DNA from: Tachypleus tridentatus
Taxonomy: Eukaryota; Arthropoda; Merostomata; Xiphosura; Limulidae
Direction of reading: 5' to 3'
NCBI RefSeq assembly: GCF_004210375.1
Contig: NC_134829.1
Coordinates: 25,312,034 to 25,376,033, forward strand
Length of the DNA stretch: 64,000 nucleotides
Each line of letters starts with the position of its first letter. Position 1 is the first letter of the stretch. Shown piece by piece: positions 1-15,000 of the stretch. The translations under genes were made by a program, and so were the position numbers. The notes beneath the pieces were generated by a model, which saw only the letters and a program-made list of their open reading frames with translations, was not told where the DNA came from and did not search any database.

Positions 1-23
1 CAAAATAAAATTGTTGGTAAATG
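1..23 (+). CDS. GALNS: GALNS exon fragment (window edge)
   Basis: The window opens inside an exon reading QNKIVGKW, where Trp is split: TG at 22-23, then donor GTATGT, then G at 580. The Lys before Trp and the His after it belong to the sulfatase active site. Only 23 bases remain, but residues and phase fit the next exon exactly. Confidence 0.85.
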
Positions 24-3000
24 GTATGTATTCATTAAAGATTTTGAAGAGTATTAAGTGGATGAAATGGTGGTAGATTTTTCCACTTCTAGTGGTTCAT
101 ATCAAACTACAGCTAATGGATAAAACTTGTAATTAAATTGCTACACATCATCTAAAACTTCTTTAAGAAAGTCCTAGACCTACAATTCTGTTATGTTTGA
201 TAACATTTGTTTTAGTGAATAACAAAAGGTGTAAGTAGTATATAAGCCTATGATGGATGCTTCTCTGGAATGATGTATTACATGCTTTTATAGATTAGTT
301 TTTGTTTGTTTGTTTAGATAAAACAAAGTGTCTTCAAAGATTGCCAATTTCATAATTAAATAATATTATGAATGCATAAACCTTTTTTATTTAACTTTAA
401 AATTCATTGTAGGTTTTAATCTTTTTTTTACACTAAATATTGTATGAACTGTACTTTTGTAATATCTGAAACTTTTCCTTCATTGTAAGAATAAATAATT
501 AAAATTTTTTTTTTTACTTCCTCATTTGAATTCTAATACTATGTATTGTTTCTTTGTTTACCACTGTTTTGACCTGCAGGCATCTTGGACACCAAGCTCA
601 ATATCTACCATTAAAACATGGGTTTCATGAATGGTTTGGATCATCCAACTGTCACTTTGGCCCTTATAATGAGAAATCAACTCCAAATATTCCAGTTTTC
701 AGGAATGATGAAATGATTGGAAGGTATGCAATATTTTATGTGATCAAGTTAATAGCTTTTATTGAAAAAGAAAATGTTACATTTGTAATACATAAAATAC
801 AGTTCTCTTACTATCTGCATAGTTTGAATGCTATTAGACATGATGTTAATAGAATAGTTTTTGAAATTTGTGTGTTTATTCAATTTCTTTTCTTTTGAAT
901 CCTTGTCTTATTATAAGTAAGGAAGCAAATTATTAGGAATTTTCTTTAAACAATTTGTTTTTCTTAACCTCTTTGTGTATATATACATGTATGCTGTAAA
1001 TCATCTGTTACATTGTGTAGCAAATCTGAGAATGTTAGTAATGATATGTTTGTTTTGTAGTATAATCTGAGGATTGTAAGGGAGCCAGTGTTATTAATAT
1101 TAAGGTTTCTCATTGAATAGTATCAGTTAACATAATCAGTACATTAATCAAGCTTACAATTAAATCTATTAATGCATGAAAATAATATTGACTACTCAGA
1201 CTTAGTGTGTCAGATTATTATTTTCATTTATTCCAACTATCTAAGTCTCATGAGAATAATCATTTCATTGAATGTAACTGGTTAATGAGCCCAATGAATA
1301 AATGATTTGATTAGTAAATAAGACTAATCAACCCAGCTCTAGTGTAATCTGTGTGAAACATGTGGTACCATTTTTTGAACGTTCTGGACATCACAGTTAG
1401 TTCTAGCTTACAAGATGCTTATGTTATAATAAGATACTGCAACCAAGATTTATATTTCCTGCAAGGCCAACATAAAGAGCTTTTAAAACAACTGGCAGTA
1501 TTGTTTTGCAACAATTTTAAATACATTATTTGATGGGCCTTGCCTCCTGTTCTAGGATTTCAATGATTTATTTTCAAACACTTCTAAAACAGCTTAGTAT
1601 ACAGTTTGTATTATATTTCAAGCTGGTAATGCTGTTTACACTTGTTTTACTTGTGAATCCCATAGCACACTACTACATAACTACATCCACTTTATACTGG
1701 GAGCTTCATAATGCTGAGTTACTTGGAATGTTGCAGCCAAGGTATTAACTCTTATGATGCAGTGATTATTCAAGCTGTAGTAAAACAGTGGAAAAACCAT
1801 TATGTGGAGTGATAAGTCCTGCTACTTTTGGTTTACTTTGAATAGACAGATTTGTATGTTCTGGCATCTTGGAGGACACTTTGTATATAATTTTCATTCT
1901 AACTATGAAGTGTGGAGGACAGAGTATAATAAAATGGTGCTATGTTTCATATAGTTGGTTTACAGGACATGGTTAACCACTGATGTGTAGGCAGAGCATG
2001 CAAATCATGCACTGCATGACCAATCAGAGAACTAAAAATGTGACAGTAACGTAACATTATACAACATAGTGTGTCATAAAGGTATACTTGTATGTGTCAT
2101 GACAGTGAAAGAACTAAGGAAATTGTGAATATAACTCTGTTTTCTGTTTGCCTTAAAAAGTTATGAAATTATTCTGAAGACATTTGGAGAATCAATGAAC
2201 AATTGCCACTCAATTCATGGACTTCAGTTCCTAACATTTGTATTAATTTAGTAATTCTGTTGCAACAAATCTGTGAACCTTTTGCATTTTTTCTCAATTT
2301 CTGTACCATGATGTCCCTGGAGAAAACAAGTTCTTAGCTTAAAGTCTGGACCTCAAAATCTCTGAAGAATCCTTTGAAAGACCCATATCTCTCACCAAAT
2401 CATTCAGTTTACCTTGTGTAAAAAGTTTTGGTTCACCAGATGCTTCAGGTTAAATGATTCCTCTCATCGTTTCTATTGACATCAAATTCAGAATTAGATG
2501 AAACTGTATCACATGTCTCCAGTGGAGTAGGTACAAATACATCAGATCCATAAGCAATATGTCTTATTACAGATTGAAGGTTCAGAAAAGAAATTTCCTT
2601 TTTATTTCAAGCCTTGCACATTACATGAGCAAAAATAGCAGACATCTCCTTGGTTTCTAGGCTCATGTTAGACCATTGGAAAATTCAGAAGATAAATATT
2701 TTTCTTACCTTTTAATCCACTGTCTCAACTCTTCAACACAAAGGTGCAAACTCTGTGCAGAGTCCATAATTTGTGTTGGTCCCCAAGTTTTATTCCACTG
2801 TACATGTTGTACACTTTTTTGACAAATTCTGTAATATTTTGCTTATGTTTCTTTACAACAAATTACCACAAATATAACAGAATATATTGAGGTAATTTAC
2901 ACAACATCTTGTTGCCATAACCATGAATAACAAATATTGAAAAGAAAAACAAATGTCAAACTGCATGCATAAACAAAGAAATGATGTCTTGGAGCTTAGC

Positions 3001-6000
3001 AATTGTTTATATGCTAGCACTGCATTTCCTATGGGTTCTACAATGATAGATAACAAAATGATACCTGATTTCAATTAAATGGATTTACTTTATGTAAAAG
3101 TACATGAGATGTTTTGCCAAAAATCAATACATGTATATCATTTTTGGATTCAGCATATGGAAATTTTTGTAGAACATGTCAAAATTTCAAAACAGTGACA
3201 TCGGTGCAGGCAAATGTTGGTTCATCAACTGTGCTAAGTACTTCCAAAACATCTGCTGTATGATAAATCATCAGGATTACTCAAGATCATAATGATAAGA
3301 TGTTAGTCTCTCTCTCTCTCTCTCTCAATTAAACTGTAGGTGTTGTTTTTCAAATCAAATATATTTATGTAGTTCTTTGAAATAAAAAAAATATATGTAT
3401 TGATAAATTTTTGAAGAACATAGGAAGGCATAAAATAATGTATTAAAACCACGAACAAAGGCAAGCATTTTTGTTTTTGTAGGAACATGTTACAATGAAA
3501 TTACCTTGAAAATATCAAAGATTACAAATTTATACAAAGAGCACATACAAAATGCTTTATTTGCAGAACCTACATATTCTGTAAAAAATAATTTTGAAGT
3601 TTAAAACTATTTCCTTCATTAGTTTTTTCACAATGCAGCAAAACAAACTATCCAATGTTCTTTGTTAACATGAAGATAACCTAGGAAGGTCAGAAGGTTG
3701 TTCTCTACTTTAATAGTAAGTGTTAATACCCATATCAGCCATTCTGAAATACAAACTATCCAACAGTTACACAAACTTGATACAATTAGATTTCATGGAG
3801 TTAAGAAGCCCAGTTGCTCTAATAGTACATGAGAACTTCCTCACAAGATTTCAGAGATATGTGGTCAAAAGCATCTATTAATTTCAGTGTGCAGTTCCCA
3901 GTCTTGGGTGTTTTTCTTTTTTAGCTCCTGAGCTTTTTTTAACTTCAAATTCTTCTTGATTACCTTGTTTATTAGGCTTTCAGATATGCTATTATCATTT
4001 GGGTTCAAAAAATACTTTCTCAGAACCATAGCCTTTACTTTGCTGTAGGTGAGGGTGTAGTTTTGCAGACCACTTTTATTCTAAGCACTCTAATATACAC
4101 ATTTTATGTTTCTATGAAGAACATTGAAGCCTTCCTTTGTGAACTTACTATATAAGGTAATTATCCTCCTTTACAAAAAAAAAAAAAAAAAAGAAAAGTT
4201 TTCATATTCTTCTTGCAAGAAATCTAACTGTGACAATATTGTATAACAAGGAAGTTGCTGTGGATTAAGTTGTCAATCATATATCTCACAACGTCTTGAG
4301 TAACTTTAGCAGCAAGATACCATTTGCATTTAGTGGTGGAACTTTGACTTCAAAAGCTGGAAGGAGAGTGTCTGTAGGTAGGATATGTATGAGAATATTC
4401 TCTATCAAAAATATATTTCCTATGCTCTAAAATCTCCTGTAAAAATCTTACCTTTTTCTACATTCACATATATAAATCATTTATATAAAGTGCAATTAAC
4501 CCTCTGTACTTGTTTTGAACAAGGAATCATTTATTATTACACATAATGTTGAAAAGTGATTGTATTTAAATCTAGGTATTATGAAGATTTTCTGATCAAT
4601 AAAACAACAGGAGAGTCCAACCTTACTGTTATGTTTACTGAGGTATGTTATTTTATCAAGCATATAGTAACACTTAACTTGAGCTAGAAGTTTTGAAAGT
4701 TTGTAAAGCATAGTGCATTGACAAGAAATTATATAAAAGAAAATGCAGTTATATAAACCTAGTGAATTAAAAAGTGCATATTAACCTTATGAAAATAATA
4801 CCATTTTTAAACACCTTACTGGGTGTGTCACTGAGTTACACTCAAAATTTAATTAAACCATTTTACTATTGGAATTAAATTATTATTATCCACTAGGTTC
4901 AAGGTTTTATAGTATCTTAGCTTTTATTCTTTTATATGTAACATACGAGCTATAAATAATGTCAATATTTGGTGAAGTATAGCTTTAAGCATAAGGTGAT
5001 TTTCATGTACACCCTTGTGCAACTTAATTGAAACAAGACGGAAAATTATGATTTTTTTTCACTTTTTTGCATTTTATTTCTAAGAATCCAAAAATTACTC
5101 TCAAATTAATACATGATATGACCACCTTTATTTTTCAGAAGATCATTAATTAACTTTGGCATAAAGTCCATGAGTTGACTGCAATCTTCACTAAATTTTG
5201 GATCACGGTACCACACCTCAATTATGGCCTCAATTAGCTTATCTTTTGTAGTACAGTCTTTTCCCCGAAGTCTTTCTTTACAAATTGCCCAAAGATTTTC
5301 AATAGGATTTAAGTCTGGAGAGTTTCCAGGCCATTCCAGAACTTTTAATCATGTTGTAGTCATAAAATTCTTCACAAGGTTTGATGTGTGGCATGAAGCC
5401 AGATATTGCTGAAAAATGCCAGACCCATCTGGAAATCTTTTTCAATCCTAGAATGACTCTTTTCTGCAAAACTTTGATGTGCTATGGTCCCCGCATAATA
5501 CCTTCTATGATATGTAAGCCTCCGACACCATAGTAGCTGAAAAATCCCCCAAAACATCTTCAAGGGATGTTTTATGAACTGACTGATGTGAGATTCTCAA
5601 AGTTTCTCACCTGGAGATCTGCGAACATGCAGACTTCTTTGACCCTGTACGAAGAAATGAGTCTTGTCACTGAGTAACACCTTCTTCCATTGTTCTTGCA
5701 TCCAGTTCTTGTATTTCAGACCCCATTGATACTGTTTTTTCTTCATTGAGTTGGTAAGTTGTTGTTTGTCTGGTCTCCTTGCCCTTCTAACGCAATTTTG
5801 AATGATGTAATATTCCTCAAAATTTCGTCATATATCCCAAAAATAGATCGACCGTAGTGCAAAACACAGCTAATGATGCTGTCTGTGTGAAAAAATGACT
5901 ATTAAAGGAAATCAGCGAGGCTAGACCGGCCGCCATGCTAAAAAATATTTTAAAATGATCATTTGTTTCAATTAATTTTTACAAGGGTGTACATTTAAGT

Positions 6001-9000
6001 CTAGATGTGGATGTAACTTACTATGCCCTTTTGACACATGTGGTACAAAGTGCTTTTGCTTAATGCAGCTGAAACAATAAATCAATTTTGTCAACCCTTG
6101 ACAGGTGCCACACCAACCTTCTGTAGCCTTATGTGTTTGTGGTCATTAGAAAAAGCTCATTTTACAATATAATTCAACAAAACTTGTACTGAAACTGGCA
6201 CCAAGTTGTCCTTGGGTAAATGTTAATGCATGTTCCCTATAGCACTTCAGTTGTTTCTCGTCTATATATGTTATAGTAAGAGAGACAGTTAAATTATATT
6301 TAGGTGTTACTTGTGTGTTTTAGGTCATTATGCATTTGTGTTACAAAGTTCATATTTGAAAGGTTTAATAATTTTTGTAAAATAACCAAAGCTCCCCCTC
6401 ATATTGCAAGGCTTCATTACCAAGCATGTATAAAAGGATTTTTGCCAGAGACTTTGGTATCTCTACTGTTCTGTCACCTGCAGTTACCTTACTCATTGGC
6501 ATGTGTAGATATAAATAATTAATGGTAAGAATAAGAAAGGAAAGTTCATGGTTTGTTTGATGTAACTTGGTGTTACTGACACATTTAAATAAGAGTGTTA
6601 CCACAATAGCTTGGGTATGTAAGTATTTCCTTGATGCATGGGCAGTGCTAAAGAGTTGTATTTCCCACCAGGTAAAAGAAAAACAGGTTAAACACCTGAC
6701 TTGGTCACCTAAAAATTGTAATTGCCTTTAATCTAAAGAAGCAGCTACTGTATTATTACAGAATAAACTTTTGATATTTATGTCCACATCACTTCCAGCT
6801 TCTTGAGTTTCAGTATTGCATCTTTGTATATATGCATAAACAACAAAGAATTTAAATTTCATTGTTTCTTGAGCTGTCACTGGTGGAAGCTATTCTGTGA
6901 TAGGGGTGAAAAGGAGTTTCTAACTGTACTGCATTTGCTGACAATAACTGAAACAAGACAAAAATAACAAGCATTTCTTCAGAGATACAGAAAATTTGGA
7001 TTGTTCTCCTAAACTTTATACTGAAAGTGTAATGTTTAATATAATCAAGCACACTAATTACAAAAACTACTTTGTCTGATGGTTTTTTATGTTGCTTTAT
7101 TTACAGAATAGTGTACTGGATACATTTTTTTCATGAAAAACTGTATATAAAAAAGATAATGTCATAATTCATAAAATGTTGTGCAGTAACTTAATCTAGT
7201 GTCTGAAATAAATATATACAACAGATTATCAGAATTTTTTCAAGATTATCTGCTTATCTATAACAAGATTATAATCCTTCTACATGCCTTTCATATTATC
7301 AAACAAACTGAACAATAACTGATTCTGCTGAAAGTGGGCCTTTATAAAAGATAAAAAAATTATGTAGGTAAAATACACGTGTATTTTAATACACATTTTT
7401 ATGAATGGCTCAGAGCTGACATGGTTTGAATAAAATAATGTAAAATGATGTGATGCAAAATTTGTTAGTTTCCTAACAATGCTAATGAAACTTGTTCCTG
7501 TTTCTTGGAACCCAATGAACAAGTCTCTGCAGATGAAAAATGGATAAAAATGTGTTAGTGATAAGACTGCCAAGGAATTTGCTAAGTGTTTAAAAGAAGT
7601 CTAAATCTAGAATTATTGACTGACATTGTTTATGCTTGCTACATGTAGAAAATTATAGTGTAAAAGGTATACATGAAGCTATTGTTAAAGCTCTACAAGA
7701 TATAAAATTGAATGAAGAGCAATTATTAAAAAAAATCAGTGTGTTTGAATGTGATTGACACATCTGTAAACCAGAGTAAAACAACTTGTGACACAACTGG
7801 TGGAGGATGTTCTCTCTCATTTACATCTACTGCTTAGCACTGAATTTTGATTTGCTCACTGAAGGTGATGTTAAGTGTAGATAATAGAAATTAGTCTGTT
7901 GATACAGCCAAGGCACTTTAAAATTATTAATGTTCTCAGAAAGTAGTAAAATTTGAAGAAATAAACCAATTATTACAGAGATGGCTTTGATGCACATTGA
8001 AACAAAGCAAATGATTGGTTAGCTATGGTGATCAGTATGAGCTGTTATGAAGTATACTGTAATGATAAATGTACCTTTTTAAAACATTACAATGACCAAA
8101 AGGCATGATAAATCACTAAAATCATGCACCTACTTATAAGAGGTAAGAAGCAGGTGTAATTGAATTTTTTTTTCATTACTGGTTTAGTATTTGGGATATT
8201 ATAACAGTGAAGTCAGATAAGTTTCAGAGTTGTGACTGCTGGATAACAGAAGCTTGCACACATTGAGAAGGGCTTTGCCACTTAGTTTGTCATCATTTGC
8301 AATCATTTTGTAATTGGTGTGGTAATGAAAGCTTTAAACATGTAAAGCTTTTTGGAAGTGCAAGTACTCCAGTAAAAAGAACTTAAAATCTCCTAGATGA
8401 AATCATTTGCTGCATTGGAAAAGGCTTTAAAGTTTCACAATAAAAATAGTATCAAACTTTAATATCTATGAAATTTTAATGTTTATGACCTGTTTTGAAT
8501 GCAGAACTTTTGAAACATTTGGAAATAATGAAAATTTGAGTACTAACTAGACATTTTGAGTAAACATTAAATGATGAATTAAAATACTGTGCTCATAATG
8601 AGTGATAGATTTTTCTAAAATGAAGTGAAATGTGCTTGCTATATATAACTATTTGCTCAGAACCAATCCAGAAAATATTAGAAACATTATTTTGTTAAAG
8701 TTATTTTGTCTTTGTTCCCAAACACTTCATGAAAGTGTGTTTCAGGGCCTTAATGAATAAAATATGAACAAAAAAATACAAGAATTGCCATTTTTAAATT
8801 TAATTTTTCCATAATATTTCTCATGTTGTTTCATTGGTGTTTTTATATTTTGTGTAAGAAATTAAAGTTAATATTTCCATCACAAAATGGCACAATACTG
8901 TGTGAACATTGTGATATGATAAAGCTGTAGTTGAACATTAGTGATGTTTGTAGCTAGCACTATATAGCATGAACAAAGAACTTAAAAAATTTGAAATATT

Positions 9001-12000
9001 AAATTTAAAAATAATTACATACATACCTGAGCACATCCACAGTAGCACTTTATATTATTTAAGTATTTCTTCACAATCAATTTGTTCATGATGTATTGTT
9101 TTACATCATGTAGTTAGTTATGTTGCTGTATATAAATAGAGGTAATGACAATTTGACTGTAACAAGGATTTTCATAAAGATATTTTGCGAGGAATATTTA
9201 CAATTGTTTTTAACTTGTTAATTTGTAGTGGTATGTACATTGATAATATACTGGTAAAAGTGCTTAATACTAGGTCATTTTGAAACCTCTGCAATAATGT
9301 ATTGTCACACCTTGCATATCTTTGATAATGTATAAATAGAGATGACACCCTGATTGTTGTGTGTTGTTACAAATTAGGTAGTTGGAATAGTGGGTCTGAC
9401 AGATTGACACCCTGAATATAGTATATTGTCACACATTGTGTACCTGTGACAGTGTGTTTAAATAGAAATAACAACACCTTGACAATTATATAGTCACACC
9501 TTATGTAGTTGTGATAGTGTGTATAAACAGAAATAATGACAATCTGACTATAGTATATTATAAAACATTATGTAGATGTGGCAATGTATGTAAGTAGAGA
9601 TATTTTAAATGGCTTTGTTTCTCCTCACCCAGGAAGCAACATCTTTCATCAAAAAACAAGCTCAAGCACAGCAGCCTTTCTTTCTTTACTGGGCTCCAGA
9701 TGCTACCCACGCTCCAGTGTATGCTTCTAGGAGCTTTCTTGGTAAAAGTGAAAGAGGATTGTAAGTTGTTTCAGTACATTACTCTAACAATTCACATGAG
9801 AACAAGCTGAGGAAAGCCCAAGAATCTAAAAAAACACTAGTGAAAATATATGAAGATATGTTAAACTGTTGTATAATGTTGTAACAGGATAATACATAAG
9901 TTATTGAGAACCTGATAGATGACCTGGTTTATGAATAGCTATGTGCACAAGCTTTACAATCCTAATTAAACAGTTAATATTCTTTGTTTCTCCATCAACT
10001 CTCACTTCCTTGAATTTTTCACATCATTTTAAATCAGGGGTTTAGTATAAAGTCAAAAATATAAGGTTCAACTGATTTTACCTAATTCCATCCATTAGTA
10101 TCCAACAGTTAGGTTTAACTAGCAAATGTTCTAACTTCCACTAAGATAACCAAAAATTTGTGCTTGTAATAGTTCTAATTAACATTTATTAAATCCCTTG
10201 GAAAACTTGCATGGTTCTTTTCATTGCAACAAGTAGTCACAACAATGCTCTGTCTAATGGCACTATTTACAGTCTTTGTATATATGGCTAGAGTCATTGT
10301 TAGTGTTGACTTATTTTCTTTTATAGAAGGTCCAACCCTATTATCCCAATGTATGGTTAATGATTATCAGTTTGATTTCTTGTAGCTATCCTATAGGTTC
10401 CAGTCATATCTTAATTTTGAGAATAATCACATAAATATTTACATGTAAATTTTTGTCCTCAGAACAGTTTGAAATTTTGCTGGAGTTTCATGTAATCTTT
10501 TTTTAGTCATATGTCAAATATTTTTTTCACAAATGTTGACATGTTACATCTAGATGAGATTGCATGTAAATATTACATGTTGTGGGGTATCTCAAAAAAC
10601 TCTGGAGGTAGGATGGAATTTCGTGTATATTGATGGGATAGATGTAATTTTAGACAAGTTTACTTGTTATATGCTTCATCTCAAGAAACTCTGTTAGATA
10701 TACTGGGACACTAGTTTGCATGTCTGTTACAATTGTGCACAAATCTGTGTGCTAAAAACTTCCTTGTTTAGGTTTACAATTTAGTTTTAGTTGTTCTCAT
10801 AGATGTGAAATTGGTTATTTCCATATCAAATAAGATGGAAACTACATTAACATGTCTAGTGAAATGATTGCTCATAAATTTTCATGTTCAGTTACATCAA
10901 CTTAAGGTTCCATGTTGACTTGATGTTAGATCAAATTAGTTTTGATATTAGAAATGTTTCATTTAACTTTGTAAAAGTTGAAGGCAAGTACAATGATGTG
11001 TAAGATTAATGTTGTATTAGGTGGTTTTTTTTTAGATTTGATCTTGTAGATTGAAATCTTAAATATAAGCTTAAATAATTCTTTGTGCAAGGTGTTACAT
11101 TCAATATTTTATATGCATGATGGAATTAGAGATAAATTTATGCAGTGTTTTTCCATCTGATAGTTATATGTAAGATATTTTCATGAGTTGAAGTCCAGTA
11201 AGTTTACGTAGGGTTTTTTTTTTTACCATATTATCTTTGAATTTAAAATGTCATTCTTGGATAAAAAACATATTTGAAATTCTAATGATTAATTTTACAA
11301 CTAGCATCAGATAAATATATTTATAAACTTCAACATGATACAAGTTTGAATATCAACATGTACCTCTCGATACTCTTACAATCTTTTTTGATTTATAAAT
11401 TTCAAAGATTTGCTTTATTATTTGGAACGTCATACATTGTATGTGTGCTACTTTAGGTATGGTGATGCAGTTAGAGAACTGGACTTCTCAGTAGGGATCA
11501 TTCTGGATACTTTATGGACTGCAGGTGTAGCCAACAATACACTTGTCTTTTTACATCTGATAATGGAGCAGCTTTGGTTAGCAAGATAATGGGTAATTTA
11601 CTCTTTTCTTGTTCTACTGTAATTGTTCACTGCAACTTTCACTTCCAGACACAGTATATGAACCAACAACTTCATGCTTTCTGTCTCTCAGCATTTTACT
11701 TCTGGAGTTTTACTTTTTACAAATGTTTCAGTTTATCTGTTGAGAATATATTTTTCTTTCAAAAGTTGCTGTTTTGCAGTCACATATTTCCCAAAGACTT
11801 TAGTGAACTGTTACAATGTTTTGTAATATTATTAAAAATGTATAAGTAAGGCTTCTTATATAACAACTTAAGCCCAAAATAAACCAATACAAAGGAACAT
11901 CTTTATACTTGTATTAATAAATATAATAAAACATCTAAGCATGCCCTCTACATTCCTACACTCAGTTACACAACCCCCTTCAAACATGTGGTCAGCTATC

Positions 12001-15000
12001 GATCAGTTACCTCTTTCTTTCTTTGTGACCCTGACAATGACCGAATAAGGTTGAAATGTTGTTTGCTCCTCTGCATAAAAAATGTTGTCAACCCAAACCA
12101 GCCATTTTTATATATATATTTTACTTATTTTTTTGTCCATGTGGTGTTAAACACATTGATCATGTCTGTTGTAACCTTGAGCAAGAACTTCATGTAATGT
12201 CTTACCACTTTTTTGATTTGCAACCTGTAATTTATTTTATCTCTTAACCCTTGTCCAAGGATACAGATGAAAGAAAAGCTCCTGTAAATGACATGGAAGA
12301 TGTCCAGTTTTATCAACAGCCCTTTGAATTTCTCTATTAAACAAGAACTTTGAGTAACAGTTTCTAGTATGCATAACTACTTTTGAACTATTTAAAAGTG
12401 ATATTTGGTGAAAAAAATATTTTTGACTAATATTTTTATGCAGTAAATGAGACAGTTTTTCAAGTGTTCTTCGTCTAGGTTGGCTGGACTTTGCAATTAC
12501 TTTCCATTCTGTGTTATAAATTGATCATAAGTTTGTCTTCAGCTAACTGACCAAATGCATCTCAAACACAGCTCCTGTAACATTGCCACAATATATTATT
12601 CACACTTTCATGTCAAATTCATGTTAATTTAAATTTCAGTAGATGTTTCTACAGTGGATCAGACCTTGCCTATATATTGTGTTAACAAGCTCAGATCTAT
12701 TTAATTTCTGGCTTCCTGCTTGTATGACCCACCATTTTCTTTTAAATTTTAGCTAGTACTCCTGTGAGAGACCTGATCTTATAAATTCATCAAATCCTTA
12801 GCTAAGCCATTCTTAACTTTGATTTCTCTACAGTGAGCTTTACAAAAACCATGTATTTTGTGAAGCACAGCTTAGTACATTGATTATCTTGTTTCACAGC
12901 TATACCTGTGATTTGGCCATACCATATGAAAGCTTATTATTGTATAAGACAAGTATAGATTTATTCTGTGTTCTCTGTTCTTCCTCCTGCAACTAATAAG
13001 CTGATTTATTTCAGTGATTATGTGAAAACCCGCTTGTAGAGAAAATGTGTAAAAACAGCTGGTTTGAGTTCAGAAAATTTTTATGTGGAGTAGCAAACAA
13101 CGTTTTGACCTGATGATGACCAAAGAAGGTCGAAACGTTGTTTGATCCTCTACATAAAAAATTTTCTCAACCCAAACCAGCTGTTTTTAGGTATATATTA
13201 AGCTGATTTATTTGTTTTTATTGTTAGCTTTCCATCCTGTACATATTTAAATTTGTAAGTGACAAAGTTAGAGTTTTTGCTCTGTGATACATTTTTTTTA
13301 ATTCATTGGAGTTTTATTTATTTATTTATTAGTTAAAACTATTTTGGCTTTAGCAGATGAACTTAATTCTATCTATGCTTGGTCTCGTCTGACAGTTTAT
13401 GATGATCATTTCATGAATTTTTATAGTCACATTTAAAATCTAATTAAACTACTTTATCATTGTATCAAAATAAAATTGACATCAAAACATAGTTAATAAA
13501 TCAAGTTTTAATGTTGTGTGTTATGTTCTTAATTTTATAAGGAAATATATTTAAAAATTCTGAATCCCCCCCCCCCCTAGTAGGAGAATTATTTATAACC
13601 AATAGGAAGTCATATCTTTAATTTATCAAACGATGTATTATATTACATGGTTTTCTATGCAGTGTATTGTCTGTCTTGTCTTCACTTTGAAAATTTCTCT
13701 CGCAGTGTTTGGATTGACAACAGAGCTAAACTTTTAAAGGCTCTGATGCCATGCTTAAAAAGGTCAATCAATTATGATAGTTATTGGATATTGTTTGCAT
13801 TGTGTTTATTATTCTGTTTTTTTAGGTGCATTATTTAGTGTACTAGTTCTATTAGCAGTGAGAGAGTAGACTAAAGTTTTATCCGACAGCACAAAAACAA
13901 GAGAATACAGGAAAGTACTGTATTTCTTGTATTATTTATTTATGATTATAAAAGCTAGTAAAATGTAAAAATCAGAAACTTGTCAGGTTAGATTAGGTAG
14001 GATAATGACACATAATGATGATTCTTGACTTATGTTTGCTATGTTACATCATTCAGTATAGATCTTTGAGCTTCCATTCCCTGAGTGATTTACACCCTCT
14101 GTAGCAGGACTTTTAGTTAAACATGATTCAAAGGACAATAGAACAATAAAATTGAGTATAAACAGATGTAAACTGTTCTGAAAGATAAGGTATTTAGGAT
14201 AAACATTTGTAGTTTACTGTTACAATTTGCATAATTTTTAGAAAGAAAAAGTTTTATTTAGATTTTTTCATGGTGGTTACAGGGTTGGTTAAATCAGCTG
14301 ATTACATATAGTTAGAGAAAATAATATATAAACTATAGAGTTTAACTGAAACTGAAAAAAAGTTCTTGATATTTACTTAGGAAGTTTTAGAGATTATTCA
14401 AATGAAATTTGACAGTTTGTAGATGGACAAAAATATTTTTAATCTTAACATGAAAAAATCATTTTGCTCTTGGAGCAGTTAACACTTTGACTCTCTATAT
14501 TCACAGACAAATCTTTATTAAAAATGCATTATTATAAAAATCTGATTTTGTTTTATATATATATAAAAGACTTGTAATGTTTATCAAAAGCTGCCATATT
14601 TTGTGGAGATATGGTTAGCATTTTCATAGTTATAGTATGGAAATGCTGATGGCTACTTTGGGGTTACATGGTTGATAACAAGAGGGTTAACATCAAGATG
14701 TTACTAGACATTTCTGATTGCTAAGTGGTTGATACTAATTAAAGTCTTTATTCATCATTGTCACTCTGTTGTTTCTTGTTTCTTTTGTCTTGGACTTGTC
14801 CAGTTCAATGCAAAGGAGGCATAGTTCTATGGAACTATTATTCTGGCTATTATGTCAAGCTGTCAGTCCTGGTATTTTCAAGAAGTAACACTGGTAAAAA
14901 AGCAACTGACCTTTGGCCAGAAAATAAAAAATGTTAAAGAAAATGTGAAGAAAGTTGAACAACTCTCCAGTGAAAAACATTACTGGGATTTCATCTTCAC

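Noticed and set aside
554..898. 114-codon ORF as a stand-alone gene
   Set aside because: Only 580-723 is coding (GALNS exon); the remainder reads into the intron past a good donor.
11514..11849. 111-codon ORF starting inside a GALNS exon
   Set aside because: It uses a shifted frame at the start and reads through the donor at 11593 into the intron; no homology after that.
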